Below, one piece after another: positions 1-9,472 of a DNA stretch of 41,716 bases (position 1 is the first letter of the stretch; each line of letters begins with the position of its first letter). Both the position numbers and the translations under genes were made by a program. A model generated the notes under the pieces. It did no database searches. It was not told the origin of the DNA and was given only the letters and a program-made list of their open reading frames with translations. Source of the stretch: Planctomycetota bacterium (GTDB lineage Bacteria > Planctomycetota > UBA1135); NCBI GenBank assembly GCA_030749235.1, contig JASMKM010000013.1, positions 1 to 41,716 on the forward strand. Reading direction: 5' to 3'.

Positions 1-2394
1 CTTGAAGAGTTTCTTGCTTAACTCCTCGGGGATGCCCGGGCCGTTGTCGGCGATGCGAACCTTGACCTGATCGTCAGTCACGGTGGTCTTCATCCACACC
101 TTGGCGCCCTTCACTTCGGCGTTGATCAACGCGTCGCGCGAATTGTTGACAAGGTTCTCGATCGAACGGGTAATGCGATCGCGGTCGATTCTAAAGGATG
201 CATCCCGCGGTCCACTGTATTCCTGGATTAACTCCAGCTTCACGTGTCGCAAGGCGGTGGACATCTCGTTGCTCAACTTCTCGAGGTACGGAACAACCTC
301 GGTGGCCTGCATCGCAAGGGTGAGGTTATTGCCGCGCACGAACTCGAGCAGCTCCTGAATCATGTTGTTGATGCGGCGCACAGTGTCCTCAACCGCCGAA
401 AGGTCGCCATCAACACTCTCGAGGTTGCCGGCAACTTCCGCCATCATGCGCAACAGCTCGATGCGGTTGAAAATCGCGGTGAGTGGTCCGCGCATATCGT
501 GCGCGATGGTTCCCGCCATTTGGCCGACAGCCACTAGGCGCGAATCGCGTTCATCCAAGGTGCGCTCAACCTCGGCCATGCGCAATTGCGCGGCGATACG
601 TGCTTCGATCTCGGTGAGCTTGAAGGGCTTATTGACGTAATCGACCGCGCCCAGACGCAGACCCTTCACAGCGGCGTTGGACCCGGTTTTCGCGGTCAGC
701 ATGATGATCGGAGTCTTGTCGAAGGTCTTATCCTTGCGCAAGTTCTCGACCATCTCGAAGCCGTCCATGTTCGGCATCTGCACATCGGAGATGATCATGT
801 CCGGACGGTGACGACGTGCGGCTTCCAGGCCGAGGGCGCCGTCAGCGGCAGTCACCACGCGATATCGTCGGCCCAAGGATTGGGAGATGAAGGCGCGCAT
901 GTCGGGGTTGTCCTCGACCACCAGCAGTTGCGGCGCTTCTTCTGGAGCCTTACTTAGATCCGAAGAGGCTTCGAGGTCGGAGTTATTGATGTCAGCGAAC
1001 TTGGTGGCATCGGAATCGAGACGCGAGACGGTCTGAATTTCTTGCTTCTTTGCACTCGGGTCCTGTGCATTGGAACCTTCGAAATCGCTAGCCTCGAGGG
1101 TGGGAAGCTCAATGCGGAAGACCGCGCCCTCACCGAGCTTACTCTTCAGCGACATGTTGCCGCCGTGCAGCTCGATGAGCTCCTTGGACAACGCAAGACC
1201 GAGGCCGGTACCTTGAATCTTGCCGCCCTTGCCTCCATCGACCTGATGGAAGCGATCGAACACCTTGGCGACATCCTTCTCGGGGATACCGCAACCGGTG
1301 TCGGCGACCTCAATCCACACATGTTGTGCAGCCTCATCATGACCAGCACTGACGGTGACGGCGCCACCATCGGGAGTGAACTTCATCGCATTGGACAGGA
1401 GGTTGGCGACCGCGGTCTCCAGGTGTTCCGGGTCGAATGGAATCTCCGGCAGTTCATTCAGTCCGACCCCTTTGAGCTCGACATTGCGCTGCTTCGAGAA
1501 CGGTGCGGCACCTGCGACTAGGTCGTCGAGGATCTTGCCGGGCTGGCCCATTTCGCGGTTGCAGTCCTGACGCCCGGCCTCGATCTTCGAGAACTTCAGG
1601 ATGGTGTTCACCTGGCGCTGCAGGCGGTGCGCGTTCACGCTCATCGCGCGCAGCAAGGGTTGGGGGTCGGCGGCGTCGCCACGCATCAAGGATTCCAATG
1701 GCCCCAGAATCAGCATCAACGGCGTGCGCAACTCGTGTGATACGTTTGTGAAGAAGCCGGTCTTGGCCTTGTCCAATTCCTTAAGGCTTTCGTTGGCCTC
1801 CTCCAATTGTATGCGCATGCCTAGGCCTTCACGACGTGAACGCTCCACTGCCCACGAGGCCCAACATGTGAGCAGGCATGTCCCGCCCAGGAAGAAGGTT
1901 GGCACCAAGCCGATCGCGATTGTCGGCTCACCGACGTCAGCGTTGATCGCGATGTAGGACGCGCACACCGCCACGCCATAGAGTGCGGTCAGCTTGACCC
2001 CCCAGGGGAAGAACAGCCCGACCAGGAACAGCGCCAGCATGATGCCGATGAAATAGTTGGAGCTGAATCCACCTAACTCGCGGGTCATCATGATCAGTCC
2101 CAAGGCACCGATGTACATGATAATCGCCGAGATGGGACGGATTTGGCGCTTGCCCATCTTGGTGTATGTGATCCCGATGGTCACAAAGGTGCAGAGCGCG
2201 GTCGCTAGGCGAATGCCTAGGAAATACCAGTGGCTTTCGTGGGCGGCCACGTAGTCGAGGCCCCAGAACAGCACATAAAGCACCACGCCGACGCCAAGGC
2301 CTAAGCGCAGGCGCCCGAGCAGCATTTCACGGCCTTCACGGGCGAAGATCTCGTCAAATGTCTCCTCGACAACGGGGTTCTTGGCGGTTTCCAT
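1..2394 (-). CDS. Membrane hybrid sensor histidine kinase with two kinase modules (C-terminus cut by window edge)
   Basis: An inner-membrane sensor kinase; 798 codons are visible from the ATG at 2394 and the frame is still open at base 1. Order: a hydrophobic N-terminus with about five or six membrane segments (residues ~25-180), a HisKA box with phospho-acceptor H220 in VSHELRTP, a HATPase domain (DTGCGIPEKD, GTGLGL), a receiver domain with phospho-acceptor D537 (IISDVQMPN) and its KPF lysine, then a second HisKA-like box with H632 in IAHDMRGP and the start of a second HATPase (NLVNNSRDA, DNGPGIPEE). The signal is unknown; the membrane part matches no sensor I can name. Most hybrid kinases have one transmitter; here a receiver sits between two. 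It is divergent from a single-domain response regulator, a plausible output partner (inference). Confidence 0.93.
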   Translation of the reverse strand, partial: METAKNPVVEETFDEIFAREGREMLLGRLRLGLGVGVVLYVLFWGLDYVAAHESHWYFLGIRLATALCTFVTIGITYTKMGKRQIRPISAIIMYIGALGLIMMTRELGGFSSNYFIGIMLALFLVGLFFPWGVKLTALYGVAVCASYIAINADVGEPTIAIGLVPTFFLGGTCLLTCWASWAVERSRREGLGMRIQLEEANESLKELDKAKTGFFTNVSHELRTPLMLILGPLESLMRGDAADPQPLLRAMSVNAHRLQRQVNTILKFSKIEAGRQDCNREMGQPGKILDDLVAGAAPFSKQRNVELKGVGLNELPEIPFDPEHLETAVANLLSNAMKFTPDGGAVTVSAGHDEAAQHVWIEVADTGCGIPEKDVAKVFDRFHQVDGGKGGKIQGTGLGLALSKELIELHGGNMSLKSKLGEGAVFRIELPTLEASDFEGSNAQDPSAKKQEIQTVSRLDSDATKFADINNSDLEASSDLSKAPEEAPQLLVVEDNPDMRAFISQSLGRRYRVVTAADGALGLEAARRHRPDMIISDVQMPNMDGFEMVENLRKDKTFDKTPIIMLTAKTGSNAAVKGLRLGAVDYVNKPFKLTEIEARIAAQLRMAEVERTLDERDSRLVAVGQMAGTIAHDMRGPLTAIFNRIELLRMMAEVAGNLESVDGDLSAVEDTVRRINNMIQELLEFVRGNNLTLAMQATEVVPYLEKLSNEMSTALRHVKLELIQEYSGPRDASFRIDRDRITRSIENLVNNSRDALINAEVKGAKVWMKTTVTDDQVKVRIADNGPGIPEELSKKLFK

Positions 2395-2538
2395 GTGTGC
2401 CTGTACTCGACCCCCCCGTACGTGGGAGCTCGCGCACAGTCCTCTTTCGGCATTTCCTTAGGTGTCGCTGAAAAAAACCGCAGATTTCCTCTCTTTTATA
2501 GGCTTCAGGACTGCCCTCTCCTGGTCGATAGTGATTCC

Positions 2539-2907
2539 ATGGCCCGAATCCTCATTGCTGACGACGATTCCGAAATCCGTATCACCCTGCAGAAGCTTCT
2601 GCAAATGGTTGGACACGAAGTGGAGCTTGCTAAAGACGGCCTAGAAGCCGTTCGTATCCTCGATTCTGAGACATTTGATTTGATGGTGACCGATATCGTG
2701 ATGCCGAACCAGGAAGGCCTGGAGAGCATCATGCAAGCCCGCCAGAAGCATCCCGATCTGCATCTCATCGCTATGAGCGGTGGCGGCAAGGGCCGCACAG
2801 AAAACTATCTGCGCATGGCCAAGTCCTTTGGCGCCGAGGCGATTTTCAAGAAACCATTCTCGCCGCGCGAGATGCTCGACAAGGTCAACGAGCTGGTCAC
2901 TTCCTAG
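2539..2907 (+). CDS. Single-domain response regulator (CheY-like)
   Basis: A 122-residue stand-alone receiver domain. The acidic pocket is the N-terminal ADDD, the phospho-acceptor is D52 in VTDIVMP, and the conserved lysine is K105 in FKKPF. There is no DNA-binding or enzymatic output domain, so it must act by protein contact or in a phosphorelay. The ATG at 2539 (MARILIADDD) is preferred over an in-frame start at 2395, because the extra 48 residues are not receiver-like and the domain begins immediately here. It is divergent from the hybrid kinase at 1-2394 with about 145 bp between starts, which suggests a functional pair (inference). It converges on the hemolysin III-like gene. Confidence 0.9.
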   Translation: MARILIADDDSEIRITLQKLLQMVGHEVELAKDGLEAVRILDSETFDLMVTDIVMPNQEGLESIMQARQKHPDLHLIAMSGGGKGRTENYLRMAKSFGAEAIFKKPFSPREMLDKVNELVTS

Positions 2908-2952
2908 GGCAAATCCCGAAAGGACCCGATCCGATCGCGCCGCCAATCGTGT

Positions 2953-3594
2953 TTAGATCAGCACAAAGCGATAAACCGCGACCACATGCGCTGCGCTGCC
3001 GGCCAGCACAAACATGTGCCAGATGGCGTGGAAGAACCTGATCTTCTCATCGAGGATGAAGAAGGCAATCCCCAAGGTGTAGGCAGCGCCGCCAACCATC
3101 AGCCAGGTCATGCCACCCTCATGCAGCTGCTCCTGCATGGGCTTCCAGCCGATTACCGCCATCCAGCCCATGCCCAGGTAGAAGATGTTCGACAAGGTAT
3201 GGAAGCGTCCGGTGAAGAACAGCTTGAAGAGAATACCGACGACTGCCAATCCCCAAGCCACGCCGAAGAAGGACCAACCCCATGGACCGCGTAGGCTGAT
3301 CAGTGCGAACGGCGTGTAACTCCCAGCGATGAGCAGGTAGATGCAGGCATGATCCACGACTTGCATGACGCTCTTTGTGACCGGTCGCCGCGTCATGTGG
3401 TAGGCCGTGCTCGCACCATAGAGCAGGATCAACGAGGCCCCAAAGATGCTGCAGCCAACGACGCCGAGCGTATCGCTCTTGGCATAAGCCTCCGCAATCA
3501 ACATCGGCGCGGCGGCAAGACTGAACACCAGACCCAGAGCATGGGTCAGAGAGTTTGCCATCTCTTCCAGCTCCAGCGGTGGGGTGGTGGTCAT
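2953..3594 (-). CDS. Hemolysin III / PAQR-family membrane protein
   Basis: A 213-residue seven-helix membrane protein of the hemolysin III (YqfA/TrhA, PAQR) family. The family's metal-site motifs are all present: an N-terminal E-x-x-NSLTH, S-T-AYH around residue 65, DHACIYLL followed by SYTPF, and a C-terminal FHAIWH with a further AAHVVA. The length is normal for the family. Despite the name, bacterial members are not established haemolysins; roles in membrane lipid homeostasis have been proposed. Its ATG at 3594 overlaps the stop of the upstream cyclodeaminase gene by 4 bp, so it is the last gene of a three-gene minus-strand operon and probably translationally coupled. Confidence 0.92.
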   Translation of the reverse strand: MTTTPPLELEEMANSLTHALGLVFSLAAAPMLIAEAYAKSDTLGVVGCSIFGASLILLYGASTAYHMTRRPVTKSVMQVVDHACIYLLIAGSYTPFALISLRGPWGWSFFGVAWGLAVVGILFKLFFTGRFHTLSNIFYLGMGWMAVIGWKPMQEQLHEGGMTWLMVGGAAYTLGIAFFILDEKIRFFHAIWHMFVLAGSAAHVVAVYRFVLI

Positions 3595-5279
3595 TCGAAT
3601 GCCTTGTTCACTCGCTGCAGAATCTCCCGCTCGAGCTCGATGGCTTGTTCCTGCAACTTGGCGCCACGGTCAAGAAAGTCCTGACGCACAACCTCATCGC
3701 TAAGGTCGCCACTGTTGACACGGACGTTTAAATAGGCACCCATCACGGCCGAACGGGCGCACAGGGCGGCCACTCCGGAATCGGAAATGGATGCTTGGAT
3801 GCCCTTGTCGACCATTGTCGAAGTGACTTCCATTGATTCCAAAGCCACCTCCATGATGCGGAAGGGGATGGCGATTGCTTGATGCACGGCAGCTTGGGTG
3901 GCTGCTTCCTTGGCGGCTTTTTGCTCGGCAGTCTTGCTCGGCATCTTCCAGGTCGCCATGATGGCGTTGAAGGCGTCGGTGTCGCGATCGATCAGGGCGA
4001 GCAGCTCTCTATGACAGGCCTTGCCGCGCTCGGCCCAATCGGAATACTCTTCCCACTTGCTGTCCCAACCGCGCTTGTGCGAGGAAAGGTTCGCGACCAT
4101 AGTACCGAGTGCCGAACCGAGTGCGCCTAAGGCGGCGGCGACCGAGCCACCACCAGGGGCAGGGCTCTCCGAAGCGGTCTCCTCGACGAAACCCTTCAGG
4201 CTCAGGTCAACCAGCAGTTTGCGGTCGGACTGGGCGGCCAGCACGTATTCAATAATCTTCTCTTCCGGCTTGAACGGGTAGAGCTCATCGAGCCCCATCG
4301 ACTTCACCGCGATCTTGATCAACTCGGCGTCGCTGACGCCGGTGGAGCGCTGCTGCTTGCGCAGGAAGTAGCGCCCCGCATCCAACATCGCGCTGAGTGG
4401 AATCAGGCCGACCAGTTCGGAACCGGTCACGCGAATTCCGCGCAGACGAGCCTTCTCACTGACCTCGTCGAAGGCCACATGAGTTGGCGTGACCGAGACG
4501 TTGGTCAAGTTCATTGAGACTTGGCAGATGCCGAACTCCTCGATGAACCAGCCGATGCCCTTGACGGACTTCAGGGACCCGGGAATCCACTCGGGCTTGC
4601 CGTCGGCATCGCGCACGACCTCACCAGTGAGGATGCATGGCTCGCGGCGGATGCGACCCTTCTCGCGCACGTCGAAGGCGATGGCGTTGGCGCGCCGCGA
4701 AGAGGTAGTGTTCAGGTTAACGTTGTACGCCACCAGGAAATCGCGCGCACTGACGGCAGTCGCCCCAGTGCCGGGCTGGAACTGGGTCGGGCCAAAATCA
4801 GGAGCCCATTGCGGATCCTGCAGGCGATCCTTTAAGGCTTCGTATTCACCACGGCGCACGTTCGCAAGGTTCTGACGATCGGGCTTCAATGCGGCGTTCT
4901 CATAGCAATAGATGGTCAGGCCGGCCTCTTCACCCAGGCGCCTAGCGAGCTCGCGTGCATATTCGGCGGTCTCCTCCATGGTCACGCCGGCAATTGGTAC
5001 CAGCGGGCAGACGTCCATTGCACCGAAGCGCGGGTGTTCGCCGCGGTGCTTCGACATGTCGATCAATTCGGCGGAAAGCTTGCCGGCGACGACAGCTGCA
5101 TTGATCACCGCTTCGGGACTACCGACGAAGGTCACTACCGTGCGGTTGGTCGCCGCACCGGGGTCCACGTCGAGGAGCGAAACACCATCGACGGCTTCGA
5201 TCGCGTCGGTGATGCGCTTGATGACATCCATGTCCCGGCCTTCGCTAAAGTTTGGGACGCATTCGATGAGACGATCCAT
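3591..5279 (-). CDS. ftcD: Bifunctional glutamate formimidoyltransferase / formimidoyltetrahydrofolate cyclodeaminase
   Basis: A cytosolic enzyme of histidine-derived one-carbon metabolism. It moves the formimino group of formiminoglutamate to tetrahydrofolate, then deaminates it to 5,10-methenyl-THF. The N-terminal transferase half (residues 1-~335) starts with ECVPNFSEGRD and carries H82 in EHPRFGAMDVCP, the position known as catalytic in the animal enzyme. The C-terminal half (~352-555) is a cyclodeaminase domain with the ETASESPAPGGGS signature. At 562 residues it is a full two-domain protein of usual length. A purine-rich AGGAAG lies just upstream of the ATG. It sits 27 bp downstream of transaldolase and overlaps the hemolysin III-like gene. 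No other histidine-utilisation genes are in the window. Confidence 0.95.
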   Translation of the reverse strand: MDRLIECVPNFSEGRDMDVIKRITDAIEAVDGVSLLDVDPGAATNRTVVTFVGSPEAVINAAVVAGKLSAELIDMSKHRGEHPRFGAMDVCPLVPIAGVTMEETAEYARELARRLGEEAGLTIYCYENAALKPDRQNLANVRRGEYEALKDRLQDPQWAPDFGPTQFQPGTGATAVSARDFLVAYNVNLNTTSSRRANAIAFDVREKGRIRREPCILTGEVVRDADGKPEWIPGSLKSVKGIGWFIEEFGICQVSMNLTNVSVTPTHVAFDEVSEKARLRGIRVTGSELVGLIPLSAMLDAGRYFLRKQQRSTGVSDAELIKIAVKSMGLDELYPFKPEEKIIEYVLAAQSDRKLLVDLSLKGFVEETASESPAPGGGSVAAALGALGSALGTMVANLSSHKRGWDSKWEEYSDWAERGKACHRELLALIDRDTDAFNAIMATWKMPSKTAEQKAAKEAATQAAVHQAIAIPFRIMEVALESMEVTSTMVDKGIQASISDSGVAALCARSAVMGAYLNVRVNSGDLSDEVVRQDFLDRGAKLQEQAIELEREILQRVNKAFE

Positions 5280-5305
5280 CTTCCTATTCTTTCTCGTGTG
5301 TAGCC

Positions 5306-6556
5306 CTAGCCGAGTTGGCGGCGAATGCGGTCATCCAAAGAGTCTTGGTCACCGGCGAAGGCGTACAGGCCAGCCAGGGTGAACAGGCCATCAAGGCCAC
5401 ACTTCTTGCTGGCGATGTCGCCGAGCCATGAGTCGCGCAACGGCGCCTTGCCTTCGGCGATGAGTTTGGCGGTCTGTTCTCCATCGAGACGCGGGAAGAC
5501 CGAGCCGGCACCGCCATCATGAAGAGCGCTCTCGATCATCTCCGGGGAGAGGTCGCCGGCGGGAACCGCAGCAAGCTTGTCACAGATGGCACGGAAGTTG
5601 TCATCGACGACCCACAACTCGTTCATGCCTTCAACGCTGAGTGCGACTTCCTCGTTCCACGCCGGCTGGTAATCCTCGCCGGTGCAGTCGCACACTTCGC
5701 GCGGTGCCTTGTCGAGATATTCCTGTGCCACGGCGACCGGCATGGTGTAGACGTCTAGGCCGGCAAGCGTCTCCACCTGCTCACCACCGCGCATGCTGGC
5801 GGCGATTTGTTGGGTAGGTACACCCAGGCGTTCGCGCAGTTCCTTCAACACAGCTTGAGAAGCGAGCGTGGTGCGTTCGCCGACCCAGCGGCCGTCGCAT
5901 AAGCCTTCCCCGGAAGCGTAGGCATTAAGACGACCAAGGAAGACGTTGACCCAATGTGGCTGGGCCACGCAAGCGGTTAAGTAGTTCTGACGCGCACTGA
6001 AACCGAGGGTGAAATTGACTGGGATGTCGGCTTCCTCGAGACGTCGAGCGGCGACCAGTCCCGAAGGGGTGAGCGGGACCTTGACAATAAAGTCGTCGCA
6101 CAAGGCGGCATAGCGCTTGCCGTAGGCGACGGAGCGCTCGACGTCGTGAGCCAGGTCGGTGTGCAACTCCACCGAGACGCGTGCGCCGAATCGCTGCACC
6201 AGGCGCAGGCCATGGCGCGCGTTCAAGGCGAAGGCAATCTCGAGGATCAGGTCGTCGTCGCTGAGGTCAGGCATGTCGGCCTTCGCTGCAGCAGCGGCAA
6301 GCGGGACCCAACTGTCATAGATTCCCTTCTGGATTTCTTTGTTCAGCAAAGAATTGTTGGTGGTCAGCGCCTTGAAGGACGGGTTCCACAACGCGGTGGC
6401 CTGATCCATGTCGCCGGTGTCGAGCCATAGTTCAGTGCCAGTGGCCGTGACCTGTTCCCATAGCGGGTTGGCATCGCCGCTGAGCGGCTTGTCATCGATA
6501 CCATCGAGGATTAGGGCGTTCAGTTGAGAGGATGTATGGGTAGGGGGCTCGCTCAT
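5306..6556 (-). CDS. tal: Transaldolase
   Basis: A transaldolase-family enzyme of the non-oxidative pentose phosphate pathway, moving a dihydroxyacetone unit between sugar phosphates. Evidence: ELWLDTGD and LTTNNSLL early, the Schiff-base lysine in FIVKVPLTPSG (K159 counting from the chosen start), VNFTLGFS, and a downstream sequence ending NAYASGEGLC. The 416-residue form starts at MSEPPTH (6556). An upstream in-frame ATG at 6619 would add 21 residues but overlap the divergent mnmH start at 6603, so the shorter form is preferred. At over 400 residues it is long for a transaldolase: a C-terminal extension (~residues 320-416) has no function I recognise. First gene of the tal-ftcD-hemolysin III-like unit. 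Confidence 0.88.
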   Translation of the reverse strand: MSEPPTHTSSQLNALILDGIDDKPLSGDANPLWEQVTATGTELWLDTGDMDQATALWNPSFKALTTNNSLLNKEIQKGIYDSWVPLAAAAAKADMPDLSDDDLILEIAFALNARHGLRLVQRFGARVSVELHTDLAHDVERSVAYGKRYAALCDDFIVKVPLTPSGLVAARRLEEADIPVNFTLGFSARQNYLTACVAQPHWVNVFLGRLNAYASGEGLCDGRWVGERTTLASQAVLKELRERLGVPTQQIAASMRGGEQVETLAGLDVYTMPVAVAQEYLDKAPREVCDCTGEDYQPAWNEEVALSVEGMNELWVVDDNFRAICDKLAAVPAGDLSPEMIESALHDGGAGSVFPRLDGEQTAKLIAEGKAPLRDSWLGDIASKKCGLDGLFTLAGLYAFAGDQDSLDDRIRRQLG

Positions 6557-6602
6557 CACGCCCACAGGATACGATTCGCGGGCCGGATTCGCTGCTCCTC
6601 CC

Positions 6603-7766
6603 ATGCTCATTCCCGCCAATCGTTACGAACGACTCCGCCAACAGCCTTGGCGGTGGGTGGACCTGCGCAGCCCGGCAGAGTTCGCGCGCGACCACATCCC
6701 CGGAGCCCTGAACGTTCCGCTGTTCGATGACGAACAACGCGCGCTGGTTGGCACTCTCTATAAGAAAGAGTCGCCGCAGAGCGCCCTTGGAGCCGGCCTC
6801 GGCTTCGTCGAGCAGCGGATTCCTAAGCTCTTGGCAGCCTTGCTGGGGCGCCCGGTAAAGGAAGAGGAGTGGCAAGGTCGCTTCCAGGATCTCAGTACGG
6901 CAATAGAATCGGGCAGGAGTTTATTGGAGTTGGAGACTGTCGAGCCGCCGCGAAGCCCGATGGAGCCCCTTCCGCTGGCAATCTATTGTTGGCGCGGCGG
7001 CATGCGCTCGCGTTCGGTCGCTGCCTTGCTGCAGGCCTTGGGCATGCCGGTGATGTTGTTGGAAGGTGGCTACAAAAGTTATCGCATGTGGGCGCTGGAT
7101 CGCTTCCAGCAGTTGCAGTTGCCACCCTTGATTGTCCTGCGTGGACCGACCGGCGTTGGCAAGACCGCGATCTTGGCTAAGCTGGAGCAGCGCCAGGCCA
7201 ACAGCACCTTATGCCTGGAGAGTCTGGCGGCGCATCGCTCGTCGGTGCTTGGTGCGGTCGGCAAGCAACCGGTCAGCCAACCGTTGTTCGATAGTCGGTT
7301 GCTGTTGCGCTTATCCGAGCTGGGCGATGGCCCGATCTTCATCGAAGGCGAAAGCCGCAAAGTCGGCGACGTCATCCTGCCCAGCTGCCTGTGGCGGGCG
7401 ATGGAGCATGGCGCGCAAGTGCAGTTGAAGGCGCAGATGGCGACGCGGGTCCGGAATCTGATGGACGACTACCTTTCCAGCGACAACGCCATTGAAGCGA
7501 TTTGCGCGCAGCTGCCCTTCCTGGAAGGGCGCATTGGCAAGAAATGGGTCGGCCAACTTGAGTCTTGGCTGCGCGAAGGGCGGGCCGCCGACGTCACCGA
7601 AGTGCTGCTGCAACGCTATTACGACCCGTTATACGCCCATAGCGACAAGACTCGCAGTTGGCATGCCAGCTTGGAGGTTGAGGCAGCGACCCTGATGGAC
7701 GATCTGTTCGCCTTGCTCCAGCACCCGCCCATTCAGCCCTCCTGCGACGCACCTCGAATAGGGTAG
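6603..7766 (+). CDS. mnmH: tRNA 2-selenouridine synthase (SelU/MnmH)
   Basis: Converts the 2-thiouridine at the wobble position of certain tRNAs to 2-selenouridine, via a geranylated intermediate, using selenophosphate. The N-terminal rhodanese domain begins with DLRSPAEFARDHIPGALNVPL and carries its active cysteine, C129, in YCWRGGMRSRS. A P-loop follows at residues 181-188 (GPTGVGKT). The remainder matches the family (FIEGESRKVG, then a basic C-terminus). At 387 residues it is full length. It implies a selenophosphate supply, but no selD or selA lies in the window. The start lies 46 bp from the divergent transaldolase start. purF begins 58 bp downstream, so co-transcription is possible. Confidence 0.95.
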   Translation: MLIPANRYERLRQQPWRWVDLRSPAEFARDHIPGALNVPLFDDEQRALVGTLYKKESPQSALGAGLGFVEQRIPKLLAALLGRPVKEEEWQGRFQDLSTAIESGRSLLELETVEPPRSPMEPLPLAIYCWRGGMRSRSVAALLQALGMPVMLLEGGYKSYRMWALDRFQQLQLPPLIVLRGPTGVGKTAILAKLEQRQANSTLCLESLAAHRSSVLGAVGKQPVSQPLFDSRLLLRLSELGDGPIFIEGESRKVGDVILPSCLWRAMEHGAQVQLKAQMATRVRNLMDDYLSSDNAIEAICAQLPFLEGRIGKKWVGQLESWLREGRAADVTEVLLQRYYDPLYAHSDKTRSWHASLEVEAATLMDDLFALLQHPPIQPSCDAPRIG

Positions 7767-7824
7767 AATGCCCGCGCAGTAGCTCCGCTGCTCCTCTTGT
7801 TCGTCTAGTCTTCACGCAACAACC

Positions 7825-9279
7825 ATGTGCGGATTCCTTGGCATCGCCGGCCTTGTCGGTCGCGACATAGCACCTGAACTCTATGAAGGCTTGATTGCCC
7901 TTCAACATCGCGGCCAAGATGCTGCGGGCATGCTCTCCTTCGACGGCATGTTCCACCTGCGCAAGCAAAACGGCATGGTGCGGGATATCTTCCGCTCCCG
8001 TGACATGCAGCGCCTGAAGGGTCACATGGCCATCGGTCACGTGCGTTATCCCACCGTCGGCGTCGGCGCCGAAGAGGATGCGCAGCCGTTTTACATGAAC
8101 TACCCGTTCGGCATAGCCATGGCTCACAACGGCAACCTGACCAATTGGGTAGACCTCAAGTCCAACAAGTTCCCGCAGTCCAACATCTGTCTGGAGTCTT
8201 CCTGCGACGTCGAAGCCATCCTTTATGCCTTTGCCCAAGGTCTACAGCGCACCATCGGCAGTGATCCGCTCGAGGAACGAATCTATGCGGCGGTGAAGGC
8301 TGCTTTCAAGAGCGCCAAAGGTGCCTACTCGGTCTGTGGCATCCTCTCCGAAGGGGTCATGTTCGGCTTCCGAGATCCGAGCGGCATCAAGCCCTGCATC
8401 GTCGGTCGCCGCGAAAGCGAAAATGGCGTGGAATGGGCCGTAGCCTCGGAATCGGTCGCTTTCGACGTAATCGGCTTCGACCGTTATCGCGACCTCAAAA
8501 ATGGCGAAGCCGTTGTCATGGTGCCTGGCCAGGAGCCGATCTTCATCCAGGTTGCAGAGCATAAGCACACGCCTTGCATCTTCGAGTTGGTCTACTTCTC
8601 GCGCCCCGACAGTTTCCTCGACAAAATCAGCGTCTACAAGTCACGCCGACGCTTCGGCGAGGCCTTGGCTCACCAATGGCGCGAATCCGGCGCTCCGGAG
8701 CCCGACGTGGTAATTCCAATCCCAGATTCCGCACGCGATGCCGCCCTGAGCATGGCCGAGGCGCTGGGCGTTTCCTATCGCGAGGGCTTCACCAAGAACC
8801 GCTACGTAGGACGCACCTTCATCATGCCGAACCAGGAGGCGCGGCAACGCTCGATCCGCCGCAAGCTGAATCCCATCCCACTGGAGTTCCGTGGCAAGAA
8901 TGTGTTGCTGGTCGATGACTCAATCGTGCGCGGCAATACCTCGCGCAAAATCATCGAGGTCGCGCGCAAGGCCGGTGCTGCCAACGTCTACTTCGCCAGC
9001 ACCTCGCCACCTTTGACCGCACCATGCCCTTATGGCATTGACATGGCTACGGAGAAGGATTTCATCGCGCGTGGTCGGTCAATCGAGGAGGTCCGCAAGG
9101 AAATCTGCGCCGACCACTTGGTCTACCTCGACCTGGAGCGCATGGTGAAAGGCGGCAAGGCCGGCAATAAGGAGGTCGGCGAATTCTGCACCGGTTGTTT
9201 CACTGGCCGCTACCCGACTTCGGATGCTCAGGAGCACTTGACGACGCTGTCTGCTGAGCGCTCAGCTGCTCGGAATTGA
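7825..9279 (+). CDS. purF: Amidophosphoribosyltransferase (first committed step of purine synthesis)
   Basis: A cytosolic enzyme making 5-phosphoribosylamine from PRPP and glutamine. After removal of Met1, C2 of MCGFLGIAG is the N-terminal nucleophile of the glutaminase domain; ALQHRGQDAAG and AHNGNLTN are typical of it. The phosphoribosyltransferase domain carries the PRPP loop VLLVDDSIVRGNT. A late Cys-rich segment, EFCTGCFTGRYP, is seen in Fe-S or cysteine-containing family members. At 484 residues it is normal length. It stands apart from other pur genes here, which fits scattered purine genes. An A+T-rich TAGAAT hexamer at 7765-7770 could be a -10 element but has no convincing -35. Confidence 0.96.
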   Translation: MCGFLGIAGLVGRDIAPELYEGLIALQHRGQDAAGMLSFDGMFHLRKQNGMVRDIFRSRDMQRLKGHMAIGHVRYPTVGVGAEEDAQPFYMNYPFGIAMAHNGNLTNWVDLKSNKFPQSNICLESSCDVEAILYAFAQGLQRTIGSDPLEERIYAAVKAAFKSAKGAYSVCGILSEGVMFGFRDPSGIKPCIVGRRESENGVEWAVASESVAFDVIGFDRYRDLKNGEAVVMVPGQEPIFIQVAEHKHTPCIFELVYFSRPDSFLDKISVYKSRRRFGEALAHQWRESGAPEPDVVIPIPDSARDAALSMAEALGVSYREGFTKNRYVGRTFIMPNQEARQRSIRRKLNPIPLEFRGKNVLLVDDSIVRGNTSRKIIEVARKAGAANVYFASTSPPLTAPCPYGIDMATEKDFIARGRSIEEVRKEICADHLVYLDLERMVKGGKAGNKEVGEFCTGCFTGRYPTSDAQEHLTTLSAERSAARN

Positions 9280-9289
9280 GGTTCAATTC
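9273..9289 (+). terminator. Small hairpin straddling the purF stop codon
   Basis: A perfect 7-bp inverted repeat (GAATTGA, 3-nt spacer, TCAATTC) has the purF TGA inside its left arm. It is A+T-rich and has no following T-run, so it is a weak terminator or mRNA 3'-end structure at best. The 193 bp between purF and the first prepilin show no other clear signal. Confidence 0.3.
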
Positions 9290-9472
9290 GATACGACAAC
9301 AGCCGTAATTCGGTTACATGGGGTGCTGTTTATCTATACCTTGCCCCCAAATCCTGCATCCGACGAAAGAAAAGCGGATCATCAGTTCAAGGTGCTTCGA
9401 CCCAGTTGTCGATATGGCTGTTCTTGCCGAAGAGCATCCAAAATTGTTTGAACCGGCCTGGAACCCCAAGAA

